Notes: a model not told the origin generated them from the sequence alone. Positions 1-10,110 are shown, numbered from the stretch's first letter. The stretch is 64,000 bases of DNA from Polytrichum commune (GCA_950295325.1 OX485809.1:33244144-33308143); one strand, 5' to 3'. Numbers and translations are program-made.

Positions 1-57
1 AAGAAGTGTCATTAGAAAAGTTACCTTGGTGACATTAAATACCATAAGATACTAAAT
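1..57 (-). mobile_element. partial copy of the 385 bp MITE family (family A)
   Basis: The first bases match, in reverse, the left part of the copies at 16252, 53402 and 55120 (the stretch that reads TGTCACTATGGTAACTTTTT there). The rest lies outside the window. Identity as a truncated copy is seen directly; the class of the element is not known. Confidence 0.6.
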
Positions 58-542
58 ACAATATTCAGTTCTTGTCATTGCATTGTCCCTTGTTCTCATT
101 GGTTGGGGTTATTTAATTTTTAATGTTTATGGGGAATCTCAAACTACTGAATGATCCCAAGTGGAACATGGCCCACAAATTTAGGGGTCTCTTTTAAATT
201 AGATGTAAGTTGACCAGTGGCTTGGGAGTATGGAGCTTTGTGGTGACTTGTGTGGGTCAATGATTGATAGTGTGGGCCACACAAATGTTTAAACTAAATA
301 TATTTGGATGCATTTGGACATATGCCCATGTAGAGGTTTGAGAACAAAATAGAAATTATATGAACTCATGAGCAAATTTGTGTAGTTAGGCTTTCGAGGG
401 TTCAAGACTAAGGTGGACAATCCTTATTTGATTACTTTTCTTACTAGGAAACTTATGTTTGAATGGTGTGTTGTTTGGTGTGGCTCTGATAACAAATACC
501 AAGAAGACATGTGTAAGGTTGGACTGCTCTAAAGATGATATC
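58..542. other. intergenic, no gene seen
   Basis: AT-rich sequence with no supported reading frame. The last 60 bases resemble 59650-59710, so the outer Harbinger element appears to have inserted into a dispersed repeat. Confidence 0.5.
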
Positions 543-689
543 TTAGGGCCGGTTCACACTATGGCCAAACTTCGAGAGGAGAACCGTTTGGACCAATGAA
601 AATGCAGAAATGTCCAAAGGCCGTCCTCTCGGCCTTCACACTAGAGGCCAAAGTCCAAAGGACGTCGCCTCCAAAAGAGCCTAGGTGGC

Positions 690-2302
690 TATGAGCCCAA
701 AATGAGTGCTCATATTTGTTTTATGTTTAGAATCTACTTAGAATTGCATTTGGAGTGTTATTGAAACAATCAAAAGTATAAAAAGAGTGAGGCTTGGTGT
801 GGATTTATGTTTAGGCTTTAAGCCATTTTGTGTGGTTAAGTAGAAGCTTAGTGATATTAGGGAGTGTTGTGATTAAGTGAGTAGTGGTTGATGAAGCACG
901 AGAAAGGTCCTTGGATTTAAATGTTTGAATTAGAACATGCTCTTGTTGGGTTTAAGGGTGAAGGTTTAGTGGATAGGATAAGGTCCTACTAAGTAGGAGA
1001 AGGTTAAGGGGCTTGTGGTCTTGGGTGCCCTCTCCCCCTCCTCCTCTTCTCTCTTCATTCTCTCCTCTCCCTCTCCTCTCTCTCTCTCCTTCCCCTTAGG
1101 AATGTGAGCTCTTAGATCTAGGATATATGTGGGAATTAGGTAGGGGACTTAGTGGGATTAATGGAATTAGGTAGGGGAATTAAATAGGGAATCTAGTGTA
1201 ATTAGTTTCTGGTTGCAAGGAGGCTGCCGGACTAATTAGCTTTCTGGTTGCAAGGGACTGCTGGATAATTAGCTTTCTGGTTACAAGGAGGTTGTTGGAC
1301 TGATTAGTTTCTGGTTGCAAGGGACTGCTGGACTAATTAGTTTCTGGTTGCAAGGAGGCTGCTGGATAATTAGCTGCGGCTTACCAAGGAGGACTGCTGG
1401 ATAATTAGTTTATGGTTGCAAGGGACTGCTGGACTAATTAGTTTATGGTTGCAAGGGACTGCTGGACTAATTAGTTTCTGGTTGCAAGGAGGCTGCCGGA
1501 CTAATTAGCTTTCTGGTTGCAAGGGACTGCTGGATAATTAGCTTTCTGGTTACAAGGAGGCTGCTGGACTGATTAGTTCCTGGTTGCAAGGGACTGCTGG
1601 ACTAATTAGTTTATGGTTGCAAGGAGGCTGCTGGACTAATTAGTTTCTGGTTGCAAGGAGGTTGCTGGATAATTAGCTTGCTCGTTGCAAGGAGGCTGCT
1701 GGATAATTAGTTGCGGCTTACCAAGGGGGACTGCTGGACTAATTAGTTTCCGGTTGCAAGGGACTGCTGGATTAATTAGCTGCGGCTTACCAAGGAGGAT
1801 GGCTGGACTAATTAGATTTTGGTTGCAAGGAGGATTGTTGGATTAATTAGTTGCGGTTGACTAGGAAGGCTGCTAGGCTAAGTAGCTTCTGGTGATTAAT
1901 GATGGACGCTGGATTAAGCCAGTTGCGGGTAACATAAGGGAAGAAACTTGATAGTAGGCCAATAGGTTAGGTTATGAATAGTCCATAGAATCATGACATA
2001 ATATTAGTTAGATAATTAGTTCATTAGCAAGGAGACCACAAATCATTAGAATGTGGCATTAGGGGGGTGGACTTGTGGTTGAGTGTGTGGAGTGTAATTG
2101 AGTACGCTAACGACGCCATTATAGAGAAGAGTGTTTTTTAACACTTGTAATCTTGTTGTGGAATAAATTGGTGTGCCAAACATTGATGGGAAATGCAATG
2201 GAAGTTAACAACATGGGAATGGTTTAGCGAGGTTAGTATGAATGTGATCCCCACTCCCTCACTCGGACTAGGACGCTTAAGGGTGGGTGGTTTGGCCTCA
2301 CA
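690..2302. mobile_element. probable solo LTR inserted in the outer Harbinger element
   Basis: The stretch is flanked by a 5 bp direct repeat GTGGC (685-689 and 2303-2307). It starts TATGAG and ends CTCACA, which is a TG...CA-type inverted end if the second base mutated from G to A. It carries polyadenylation-like AATAAA near 2162 and no coding sequence, as expected for an LTR left by recombination. No matching second LTR or internal region is present. A large non-coding DNA element is the alternative. Confidence 0.5.
1199..1935. repeat. minisatellite of about 33 bp units
   Basis: About twenty imperfect units of the form TTAGTTTCTGGTTGCAAGG followed by a variant of CTGCTGGACTAA run head to tail. 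Units differ in having GGAGGCTGC or GGGACTGC, and a third variant reads TGCGGCTTACCAAGG. The array sits wholly inside the probable solo LTR. Confidence 0.85.
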
Positions 2303-2600
2303 GTGGCACCATTTTTAGGAAGTTTTGGCACCAAGAGTTCGGCCTCTCGAGCAAAGTTTGGGTCAAGCAAAATGCTCAACCCAAACTTCCGTTGAGAGGC
2401 TGAACTTTTTTTTCATTAAAATATTCAAAATCTGACAAGATCCGGACCGTTAGATGGAAAATGCAAATTTTTTCAAGGAATAAAGTGGGTCGTCTCTTTC
2501 TCTTCTCGCCCTCTTTCTCTTGTGCCCTTGTTTTTGGTTCATTTGTTTTTTCCCTTGTTTTTGCTGGTTTGATTCAAAAAAAAATCGCAAATTTTTTTTT

Positions 2601-2888
2601 ATGGAGCAATTTTCTCAAAACGGAGAGTTCTGCCAAGAGAGGTGGATGGGGTTAGAGAATGTTTTGAGTGTGAACTCTTTTGGTGCATTTCGACCATATT
2701 CAGCACCTTCTAGAGAGGAAAGAGGAAAGAGGTGGAAGTTGAGAGGGTTGAGAGAGTTGAAGAGAGAAGTTGAAGTGAAGGTTGAAGGAGAGGAAGGAAA
2801 TCGGAATTGGCTAGATTCAGAGGTGTATCAACTCATTGCTTTGAAGGGGGAGATGGAGCCCGAGTTTGAAAGGAATGTAAAAAAAAAG
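2601..2888 (+). CDS. outer Harbinger ORF1, exon 1 (trihelix/Myb-like DNA-binding protein, N-terminal part)
   Basis: The frame opens at the ATG at 2601 and runs 96 codons to a strong splice donor (AAG then GTGAGT at 2889). The end of the exon (NWLDSEVYQLIALKGEMEPE, about residues 65-84, then FERNVKKK) matches the first helices of trihelix/Myb-like domains in plant Harbinger ORF1 proteins, which bind the element ends and work with the transposase. The domain continues in the segment starting near 7869, where FNRTAEACRKKF completes it. The inner Harbinger element lies between, so it landed in or beside the intron. No intact acceptor in the right phase is visible, so the gene is probably no longer functional. 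Confidence 0.6.
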
Positions 2889-2980
2889 GTGAGTAAACCC
2901 TAAACCTAAATAGGTTTTTTTGCAAAGAAAATTTCAAATTTTAAGGATTTGTGAGGCTTATTTGCAGGCCTAAGAGCAAG

Positions 2981-3056
2981 CCCAGTCTTGCCTGCATCTG
3001 CATCCGGAAACAGAAATGGGCCTCTGTCCGGGATGCGATGGCAGATGCAGGGAAGG
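2981..3056. repeat. foldback at the left end of the inner Harbinger element
   Basis: CCTGCATCTGCATCCGG is followed after about 30 bases by an inverted, slightly diverged partner (CCGGGATGCGATGGCAGATG, then CAGG). A stronger version of the same palindrome is at the right end. Confidence 0.55.
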
Positions 3057-3237
3057 GCACCCACTCATCACCCTGCATCCCAACCATGTCGACGTAAAGT
3101 AGGTAATAATTACTCATTTACGGTACTTCTTCTTACTCTGCTCAACTCGACTAGGACAGGCTATCCTTCCTAGTCACTCATTTCATAAATTTATTATATT
3201 ATATCTATATCTATATTTATCGTATTTTTATATAACT

Positions 3238-3712
3238 AATCAGATAATTACAACAAAATCAGATAATTACATTATAATCAGATAATTACATTATATTCAG
3301 ATAATTACGTTATAATTAGATAATTACATTATAATAGATAATTACATTATAATCAGATGATTACATTATAGTCAGATGATTACATTATAATCAGATGATT
3401 ACATTATAATCAGATGATTACATTATAATCAGATAATTACATAATAATCAGTTAATTACATTATAACCAGATGATTACATTATAATTACATAATTACATA
3501 ATAATCAGATAATTACATTATAATCAGATAATTAAATTATAATTAGATGATTACATTATAATTAGATGATTACATTATAATCAGATAATTACATTATAAT
3601 CAGATAATTACATTATAATCAGATAATTACATTATAATCAGATAATTACATTATAATCAGATAATTACATTATTATCAGATAATTATATTATTATCAGAT
3701 AATTACATGAAA
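3238..3712. repeat. AT-rich tandem repeat, 19 bp unit
   Basis: About 25 head-to-tail copies of TCAGATAATTACATTATAA with few substitutions (ATAATT/ATGATT variants). Non-coding, inside the inner Harbinger element. Confidence 0.9.
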
Positions 3713-4102
3713 AAAAATTTAGATAATCATATATTACATCTATTTTATTATTTTAGGGTTTAGATTTTGGGCATTAAACATTCACAATGTTGCTATTACT
3801 GTTACTTACTAAGTGCTATTCAATCCACATTTCAATAATCCATGATTGAATTTTAGTATTTAACCACCCACCACCATTATATATCTATTTGTATAAAACA
3901 AGATTCCAAAAACAAATAATTGCATTTTATTCAGTCCATCAAGAATAACCGCTATCACGGGATCCCTTATACACATGTCTCTACTATTCATATGAACGTA
4001 ATAAATGCAAGCACCTTATAATCCGATATTGAATGATGATTAAAATCTATTAAAATGAATCTAAATATAACATAATCTAATCACCCTCAACACACCTAAA
4101 AG

Positions 4103-5417
4103 TCATAAATTCCCCCTCAAACTCCATAAATGTTCTATGAGGTCGTTCCTTAATTGAAAATATTGCTCTCTGTTTAGAATTTCAACTTGTCCTTGGAGAT
4201 ACTCTTCAAAATTAAGATTTCGATGTGTATGTTCAACTTGCACAGGTTCTAGAATTGCTGATAGATTATGATCTATTTCATCCTCGATGATCATATTATG
4301 CATGATGCAACATGCAATTACCACATTCTCAATATCACACAGACCCCACAAACGACTTGGTTGTTGTATGTAGAATTGACCATCTCGCTTTCAGCACCCC
4401 AAAACACCTCTCCACATCTTTTCTGGCTGCTTCTTGTTTGTTGGCAAAATGTTTTCTTTTTTCACCTTGTGGATCTTTTATAGATTGCACAAAAATTGAC
4501 CACTTTTGATATATGCCATCTGCTAGAAGATAATATTTGGAATACCGTCGAGAGTTCACATCAAAGGATATATCGTCATACTCCCCAGATAAAAAATTTC
4601 TTACCAAGGGACTTCTTTGATGAACATTGATGTCGTTGTTGGATCCCGCGGTTCTAAAAAATGCATGCCAAATCCAAAGAGATTGATATGCTATTGCTTC
4701 CAAAATAATAGACATGTTGCCATCTTTGTCTAAATATTGTCCATTCCATACTATTGGACAATTCTTCCATTGGTAATGCATGCAATCTATTGAGCCAAAT
4801 ATATATGGCCAACCTCTTGCTTTGTTGATTGACATATTCTTTTCCAAATCTTCTCGTGTGGGTTGTCGTAAGTATTGTTTTTCATAAACAACACAAATAG
4901 CCCTCACAAACCGCTTCATGCTCTCCATGGCTGTACTTTTTGCTGCTCTTGTGTATTCATCTGTTGCATCAGAGGGCACACCATATCCTATCATGCGAAT
5001 AGCAGCTACGCATTTTTTGATACTTGACAAGCCAAGTATACCAGTTGCATCAATTTTTTGTACAAATTAAGAATCGTTCGCACATATTGCCTCGACCACT
5101 TTTAAAAATAATCGTTTTGACATCCTAAACCGAATGCGAAATTGGACATCATCATACACAAGATTGTCACAAAAATAATCTCTCATTATTATCTCATGAT
5201 GCACTAATCTGCCTCTCTTACGATATGCTAAACGACCAGGTACAGACCCTCCTCTTTTTTTGGGCAATGGTTGCACGTCAAACAGATCTTCCAACAAACT
5301 ATAATCCATTGTCAATTCATGGTCATCAACATCATCTTCTAAAATTCTTGTGAATCGTTCTCTTGATTGTCTATGAAATACATCAATTTTCAAAAAAATT
5401 AACATACAAACTGACAC
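4103..5417 (-). pseudogene. inner Harbinger transposase, broken by a stop and a frameshift
   Basis: Read on the minus strand this is a plant-type Harbinger DDE transposase. An N-terminal part (5417-5067) is followed in the same frame by a TAA at 5067-5069, then the catalytic part (ending at 4335). The catalytic triad is visible: Asp in FGSIDCMH, Asp in GSNNDINV and Glu in RKDVERCFGVLKARW, with the conserved ADGIYQKWS between the last two. A frameshift near 4360-4395 moves the C-terminal part (SRLWGLCDIENVV, then IMHNMIIEDE) into another frame that ends at 4103. The lost residue at the stop is a tyrosine or similar in relatives. The family cuts and pastes the element using its terminal repeats. 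This copy is inactive, though its active-site residues are retained. Confidence 0.85.
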
Positions 5418-5699
5418 ACAATTAACGAAAACATGTTTCTATATCAAGTATACATTGCAATAATTGAATAATTTTACATTTGTAAAAGTTGGTTGTTATT
5501 TTTTAATAAAATATAGTTATACAATCAAAAATAAAATAAAGTAAAGTAATATACTAAAGTAAAAATATATCTTTTGATTTTTTATCCAAATTTTGTATAC
5601 ATAGTGGACACGAGGAATTATGATATTCTTTGCCGCAAAATATCATTCTCAAATACATAAAATGGAAAGTGTACCTGGTTCTAGTGAAAATGTTGGCAA

Positions 5700-6648
5700 A
5701 TCGTTTCGATCCAAAAAAATTAGCCCATGTGAGGATGTTCAATTGTATAGGAGTCATGTGCATATTTCGTAAGATCCTATACAAGGCATCAACCAAACCT
5801 CGGCCACATTTTTGCAAAGGGTGGCCGATCATTTTAATTCATTAGAGGTCAATAATTGCAAGAGAACTCCAAAGTCCTTGGAGTCTAGGTGGGGCTTAAT
5901 ACAAAGAGAGTGCAGTATATATAATGGATACTATTTGAATATAAAAGCACTAAACGAATCAGGCACTACAGAGGAGGATGTACAACAGAAGGCGCAAGTG
6001 ATGTACAAAGAAGCGCAAAAGATGATTTTTGATAAAGCTGGAAATCCTAAGGACAAGCAACCGTTTAGATTTATGCATTGTTGGTTGTATTTGAAGGACT
6101 ATCCACAGTGGTTTTACAGAGATCCAACAAGAGGGGTACAAAACACTCCTAATAAGCGCATAGCTGTTGATATCGATTTGACTATGGGTGAAGGTCAAGC
6201 AGGGCAAGGCTTGGGTGGAAGTCCAACTGGCGAATTACAACGACCGGAAGGATAAAAAAATGCAAAAACAACAAGACTCAACCAAGATCTACATATGGCT
6301 GCATTGAAAAGTGCAGCAGAGGCATTCAAACTTATGAGTGAATCGTCTGCGGAGAAGGCCAGAGTACGAAAGGATGCTAATGATGATGCACTGTTCGGTC
6401 GTCCCGGGCGACAACCTGATATGATATCTGAAGCATATTTCAAATTAAGAGAAGAACAAGCATATTTGGAGCGGCAAAAATACGTGATGAAGTTGCGGAA
6501 AGAACTCCCACGTTCAACCCAAGAACCTCCAGTGATTACTATAGATGAAGAAGAAGCGGAAGAAGAAGAAGATGAAGAAGGAGGTTTAGGAAGAAGTTCT
6601 AATTTATATGGCACATTTGATTTGAATGCTGATGCGGGTGGCTCTTAG
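5700..6648 (+). pseudogene. inner Harbinger ORF1 (NAM-associated/Myb-like), two nonsense codons
   Basis: One frame runs through EDVQLYRSHVHIS, a TAA at 5770-5772, then QRVADHFN and KRTPKSLESRWGLIQRECS, and FMHCWLYLKDYPQW, a second TAA at 6253-6255, and then MAALKSAAEAFKLMSESSAE and a C-terminal acidic run of Glu/Asp (about 6550-6580). This order (SQDPIxG, RTPKSLxSRW, short WxxL block, basic RPxGxKxAK, coiled C-terminus) is that of plant Harbinger ORF1 proteins with the NAM-associated C-terminal domain. The first stop replaces the Gln of SQDP (CAA to TAA); the second interrupts the RPEG-KNAK basic motif. It lies divergently from the transposase about 280 bp away. Confidence 0.75.
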
Positions 6649-7498
6649 ATAGGACGGTTTAATATGTAATGTTTTTATTTTGATACTCAAATAATCATAT
6701 TCATTTTTTTCTATATATTGTGGGTTAACTTTGACATTAACTGTGTAAATATTTATTTATTGCTCCAGTGAATATCAAAATTTAACGGATTATTAATATT
6801 GAATTCTAAACTTAATCCATAATAAATTCTAATAAATTTATCCCTTTCTTCTTTGACTAATTTAATATTAAACAACTCAAAGTAAATAATATTTATTTAG
6901 TTCATTATATGATCAATAGGTCAATTATTTGTCAATAAGTTATTTAAGAAAATCAGTTAATTCGTGAATATGTCAATTGGAAAGTTAATTCGAGAAAGTT
7001 AATTCAAGTTATAAGTTAAGAGTCTGTTATAAGCTTGTAGTTGTTTCGTGAGTGGTGAACAAGCAAAGCCTTTGCTTCATTATTGCATTTCATAATTTTG
7101 CTACATTGGAAAAACTGGCTTACATATCAATACATAAGTTCTTGGCCGGTTGTCATTACAACGAAGAAGGAATTAGCCGGCACTTGGAAAATAAAATAAA
7201 ATAAAAATATGTATACAATTATATATATATATATATGTATTTATAGGCTGGTCTAGATTAATCGCATCATATTAATTCATATACCTAAACCCTAACTAAC
7301 TTATTACCCCTAACTTACCCATGTGCCAGCAGGTGCGTCATATTTTACCCATGTACCGGCAGGTACTTATTGTCTTGTAGGATAAAGACAGGGTAATGAT
7401 GCTTTATATAACTATAGCAAAGTCCCTGCATAACCTGCCGTTATGCAGGGTCTGCTCTAGATGCTGCAAAAAAATTCATCCAAGAATTTAGTTTATAG
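6649..7498. other. non-coding right part of the inner Harbinger element
   Basis: AT-rich sequence with a (TA)n run near 7219-7236 and a short tandem repeat near 7318-7370 (ACCCATGTGCCAGCAGGTGC and a variant). No reading frame is supported. Confidence 0.5.
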
Positions 7499-7589
7499 GG
7501 AAGACTGGGCAGTGGCCCTGCATCTGCATCCGCATCCTGGATGATAAAGCGGGGATGCGGATGCAGATGCAGGGCCACTGTCCAGTCCC
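7499..7589. repeat. palindrome at the right end of the inner Harbinger element
   Basis: Two arms of about 38 bp (core CAGTGGCCCTGCATCTGCAT, extended by CCGCATCC) are separated by a loop of about 13 bases. The right arm is the terminal inverted repeat of the element; the left arm is a second, inverted copy of it. Confidence 0.8.
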
Positions 7590-7592
7590 TAA

Positions 7593-7868
7593 AGGCCTTT
7601 ACCTTCGCTACGCGCCTACGTCCTAGCCCCAGGCCCCCTTTTCCCCCCATAGGGATCCGAGCAAATGTCACCATTGGAATTTGAGCCTCGTACCCTCCCC
7701 TTACGGAGGGAAACCTTTCCGGCAAGTAAACCTTCTTCCCTCCCACCTACTTGATGATCACATGGCCACCACCTCCCTTTACAAACCTCCCAATCCATTC
7801 GTCTTTCCTCTACACTTGACTGTTTCTCTTATCGTTTCACTGTTTTGAATGCAAGAATTGATACACGG
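7593..7868. other. outer-element sequence between the inner insertion and ORF1 exon 2
   Basis: GC-richer than its surroundings and without a supported frame. Presumably the remainder of the ORF1 intron, perhaps with another small insertion (a minus-strand GAGGCTCAAATTCC resembles a Pol III B box but no A box or duplication was found). Confidence 0.4.
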
Positions 7869-8228
7869 GTGCGGCTTCATGCAAGAATGGTGGTTATGCT
7901 CCCCAAGTTCAACCGAACAGCTGAAGCGTGCCGTAAGAAGTTTAATCAAATTTTTGCTTCTTACAAAGAAGACAAACTTGCCAACGGCAACAACTGGCAA
8001 GAGAATAAATTTTTTGACGCTCTAGATCAATGGTACCATAAAGCCGGCCAAGTTTTCAAGCACGTATCAGCTATAACAAATGACAATGCAGTTTTTCTAA
8101 CCAATTCTTCTCCGGAAATAGAAAGTGCCCCAATATCCACCCCTCCATCAATATCAAAGATAAAGAATAATTTTCAAGTTAGATCAATTGAAATTTTAAA
8201 AAAATGGCTGAAACCAACATTGGATTGA
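7869..8228 (+). CDS. outer Harbinger ORF1, continuation
   Basis: The frame carries HARMVVMLPKFNRTAEACRK, completing the trihelix/Myb-like domain begun at 2601-2888, followed by KFNQIFASYKEDKLAN and NKFFDALDQWYH, a block typical of these plant proteins, and it ends at a TGA at 8226-8228. The likely exon start at GTG 7869 is preceded by CACGG, where an acceptor CACAG would be expected. The phase fits the upstream donor (both phase 0), so a single A-to-G change may have destroyed the acceptor. The transposase gene converges on it from the right. Confidence 0.6.
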   Translation: MRLHARMVVMLPKFNRTAEACRKKFNQIFASYKEDKLANGNNWQENKFFDALDQWYHKAGQVFKHVSAITNDNAVFLTNSSPEIESAPISTPPSISKIKNNFQVRSIEILKKWLKPTLD

Positions 8229-8314
8229 TGAATTTTTTTGAAAGAACAAATGAACTATTAGAGGAGGTAGATCACCAATTTGACCGCCTCATTAACAAAT
8301 TCTAGTTCAAATTA

Positions 8315-8620
8315 TTACTCTGATTCATAACTAGAAATATTATAGTTGCAGCCCTCAAATCGAAGAGTTGATTTTTGGGCTAAATGAGCCTTGTAAAAAT
8401 TCTTTGCTAATAGTAAATGCATACGGATTGCTTCAGCTAACATTTGTTTCATATTTTTTTGACGCTCGACTTTTGTTTCTTCGCCTTCATCATTTTCACC
8501 TTCTATTTCTTTCTCTTCCTCCATTTCAATGAATGGTGTCTCCTCGGCTTCGGGATTTATCTTCTGTAATTTTCTCATTTCCCTCAAAGATGCTTCAAGA
8601 GCCTTAAACATGTCAATATT
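8315..8620 (-). other. in-frame extension of the outer transposase beyond an amber codon
   Basis: Directly after TAG 8621-8623 the same frame reads NIDMFKALEASLREMRKLQK and then an acidic EEEKEIEGENDEGEE stretch, ending at TGA or similar near 8315. The composition is that of a real coding tail. Whether translation reaches it depends on whether the amber is fixed in other copies. Confidence 0.5.
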
Positions 8621-9646
8621 CTATAAATTTCCTAAAGACCTATTAGCCTCTTCTTGCAAATCCTTCTCTGCATCTACCGCCCATTCCATATTGAATTCGT
8701 CATTTTGAATTATACACAAATTGTGTAGAGAAAGGGCTGCGGTAACAATATCCGGTACATTCCGGAGCGGCATATCAATTCTCTTCAGTAAAATCCGCCA
8801 TCTTCCTTTGAGAACTCTGAATGCCCTTTCCACGGCTATAAGGGTGTTTGATTGGATAAAATTCCAATGGGCTTTCATTCTAGGTAAACCGTCTCTTTCT
8901 TCCTTAAATTGTGAATAAAACCAAGGCCGCATTGGATAGGCTGTGTCTCCAATAAATTTGAATGGTAAGAACGAACCTCTCATAGTTTTCTTCCCAATTT
9001 CAGATTTATGAAGCAATGCCCAATCATGTATCCTCCCGGCCCATCTAAAATCATAGTCCCAAAATTTATAATCCGTATCTACAACTCCTTGAAACAAACA
9101 TGAATAAAACCCTTTTCTATTGTAATATGCTATTGGATCATGAGATGGTATTAGAATGGATATATGATTGCCATCTATTGCCCCTAATATGAAAGGAATG
9201 CTATGCAATATCTCAAATCCAGAAGCTATCTCTTTCATCCTCGCAAGTGTTGGTTTTGGAAAAACCAATGATCGTAGCTGAATCCTAATAGCCTCACAAC
9301 ATTCCCTCACAATTGTTGAAGTTGTATTCAACCCTATCCCGTATACATCTCCAATCATTCTTAATGAATTCCTAGTTGCTAATCGAGACAAAGTTACCGC
9401 AACTCTACATTCAACACTAATACTCTCTTTAAGATGTGTATATTTTTTCTTTAAAACATGCCCAAAAAGAGTACATAAATATTTGAACGTAAATTTATTC
9501 ACCCTCATTCGACGCTTAAATTTCCTCTCCGGAAATGATCCCATAAGTGTTTGCTCCAAAAACCCTCCATATCTTTGAAAACGCCAACAAGACCTTCCAA
9601 AATCCACCCTCCACCCTTGTGTAATAAATACCGCCATCATCATCAT
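8621..9646 (-). CDS. outer Harbinger transposase (HARBI1/ALP1-like DDE)
   Basis: A 341-residue DDE-superfamily transposase on the minus strand. The start is the first of four ATGs after an upstream in-frame stop. The catalytic residues are visible: Asp158 (GAIDGNH), Asp208 (GRIHDWALL) and Glu273 (AVERAFRVLKGRWRIL), plus the conserved GDTAYPMRPW at 233-242. The N-terminal part (about 50-120) has the helix-turn-helix-like region seen in HARBI1 proteins. It would cut at the terminal repeats of the outer element together with ORF1. The frame stops at TAG 8621-8623 but stays open for another 101 codons beyond (to 8315), with an acidic, charged tail. The family often carries such C-terminal extensions, so the amber may be a recent mutation (CAG to TAG). 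Confidence 0.85.
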   Translation of the reverse strand: MMMMAVFITQGWRVDFGRSCWRFQRYGGFLEQTLMGSFPERKFKRRMRVNKFTFKYLCTLFGHVLKKKYTHLKESISVECRVAVTLSRLATRNSLRMIGDVYGIGLNTTSTIVRECCEAIRIQLRSLVFPKPTLARMKEIASGFEILHSIPFILGAIDGNHISILIPSHDPIAYYNRKGFYSCLFQGVVDTDYKFWDYDFRWAGRIHDWALLHKSEIGKKTMRGSFLPFKFIGDTAYPMRPWFYSQFKEERDGLPRMKAHWNFIQSNTLIAVERAFRVLKGRWRILLKRIDMPLRNVPDIVTAALSLHNLCIIQNDEFNMEWAVDAEKDLQEEANRSLGNL

Positions 9647-10007
9647 TTAGACATTTTGCTGAAAAATTGCAAATTTTTGCAACGCCAAAATGCCCACAAT
9701 AACATACTTCATAACCATAAAGACCAAAAGGAGAATAAGGATGTGTTTCCTTCTAGAATCCATGGTTAAAGAGTGAGAGAGGGAAATTTTAGAAAATTCC
9801 TCCATTTCATGTACCAAGTAATGATTCCATACCAAGCAAATGGTACAGGGTTTGTCCTTTGGGGCTTCACACTATGACCGGCCAAAGGCTTCAAGTGGAT
9901 TATTTCAATATACTTTTTCAGCCCAAAAGCTTCTCCTCTCGACATAGTTTGGTCCACAAAAGTGACGCTTCTCCTCTCGACTTGGCCATAGTGTGAACCG
10001 GCCCTTA

Positions 10008-10110
10008 TTCATATGAACTCCAAAAATAATGAGGAGAGTGGCTACAACCTCGATTTGGATTTGCTAACCATCTTGTACTTCAGACATGTTCACATTTTAG
10101 GAGAAGTGGG
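10008..10110. repeat. dispersed repeat interrupted by the outer Harbinger element
   Basis: CCAAAAATAATGAGGAGAGT and the following ATTTGCTAACCATCTTGTAC match 59784-59850 with substitutions. The left flank (490-545) matches 59655-59710. The two halves therefore belong to one repeat that is uninterrupted at 59.7 kb. Confidence 0.5.

Larger units (their letters stand above)
2974..7589. mobile_element. inner PIF/Harbinger DNA transposon nested in the outer one
   Basis: The element is flanked by TAA on both sides (2971-2973 and 7590-7592). The ends are inverted and related: both lead into CCTGCATCTGCATCC after an imperfect outer stretch (GAGCAAGCCCAGTCTTG against GGGACTGGACAGTGGC). It contains a plant-type Harbinger transposase on the minus strand (4103-5417) and a divergently transcribed ORF1 on the plus strand (about 5700-6648), the usual arrangement. 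Both genes are disrupted, so this copy cannot move by itself. The AT-rich 19 bp satellite at 3238-3712 lies between the left end and the transposase. Confidence 0.8.
546..10004. mobile_element. outer PIF/Harbinger DNA transposon, carrying nested insertions
   Basis: Both ends begin with the same inverted sequence, GGGCCGGTTCACACTATGGC, and the match continues as CCAA, a short mismatch and TCGAGAGGAGAA, giving terminal repeats of about 40 bp. The element is flanked by TTA on both sides (543-545 and 10005-10007), the classic 3 bp target duplication of PIF/Harbinger. It encodes a HARBI1-type DDE transposase on the minus strand (8621-9646) and an ORF1 with a trihelix/Myb-like DNA-binding region on the plus strand (2601-2888 and about 7869-8228). 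The 9.46 kb length is inflated by a probable solo LTR (690-2302) and a second Harbinger element (2974-7589). Without them the element would be about 3.2 kb, close to usual autonomous sizes. Confidence 0.9.

Noticed and set aside
7620-7800. Possible second SINE on the minus strand of the outer Harbinger element (B-box-like GAGGCTCAAATTCC)
   Set aside because: No A box at the right distance, no tail and no target duplication were found.
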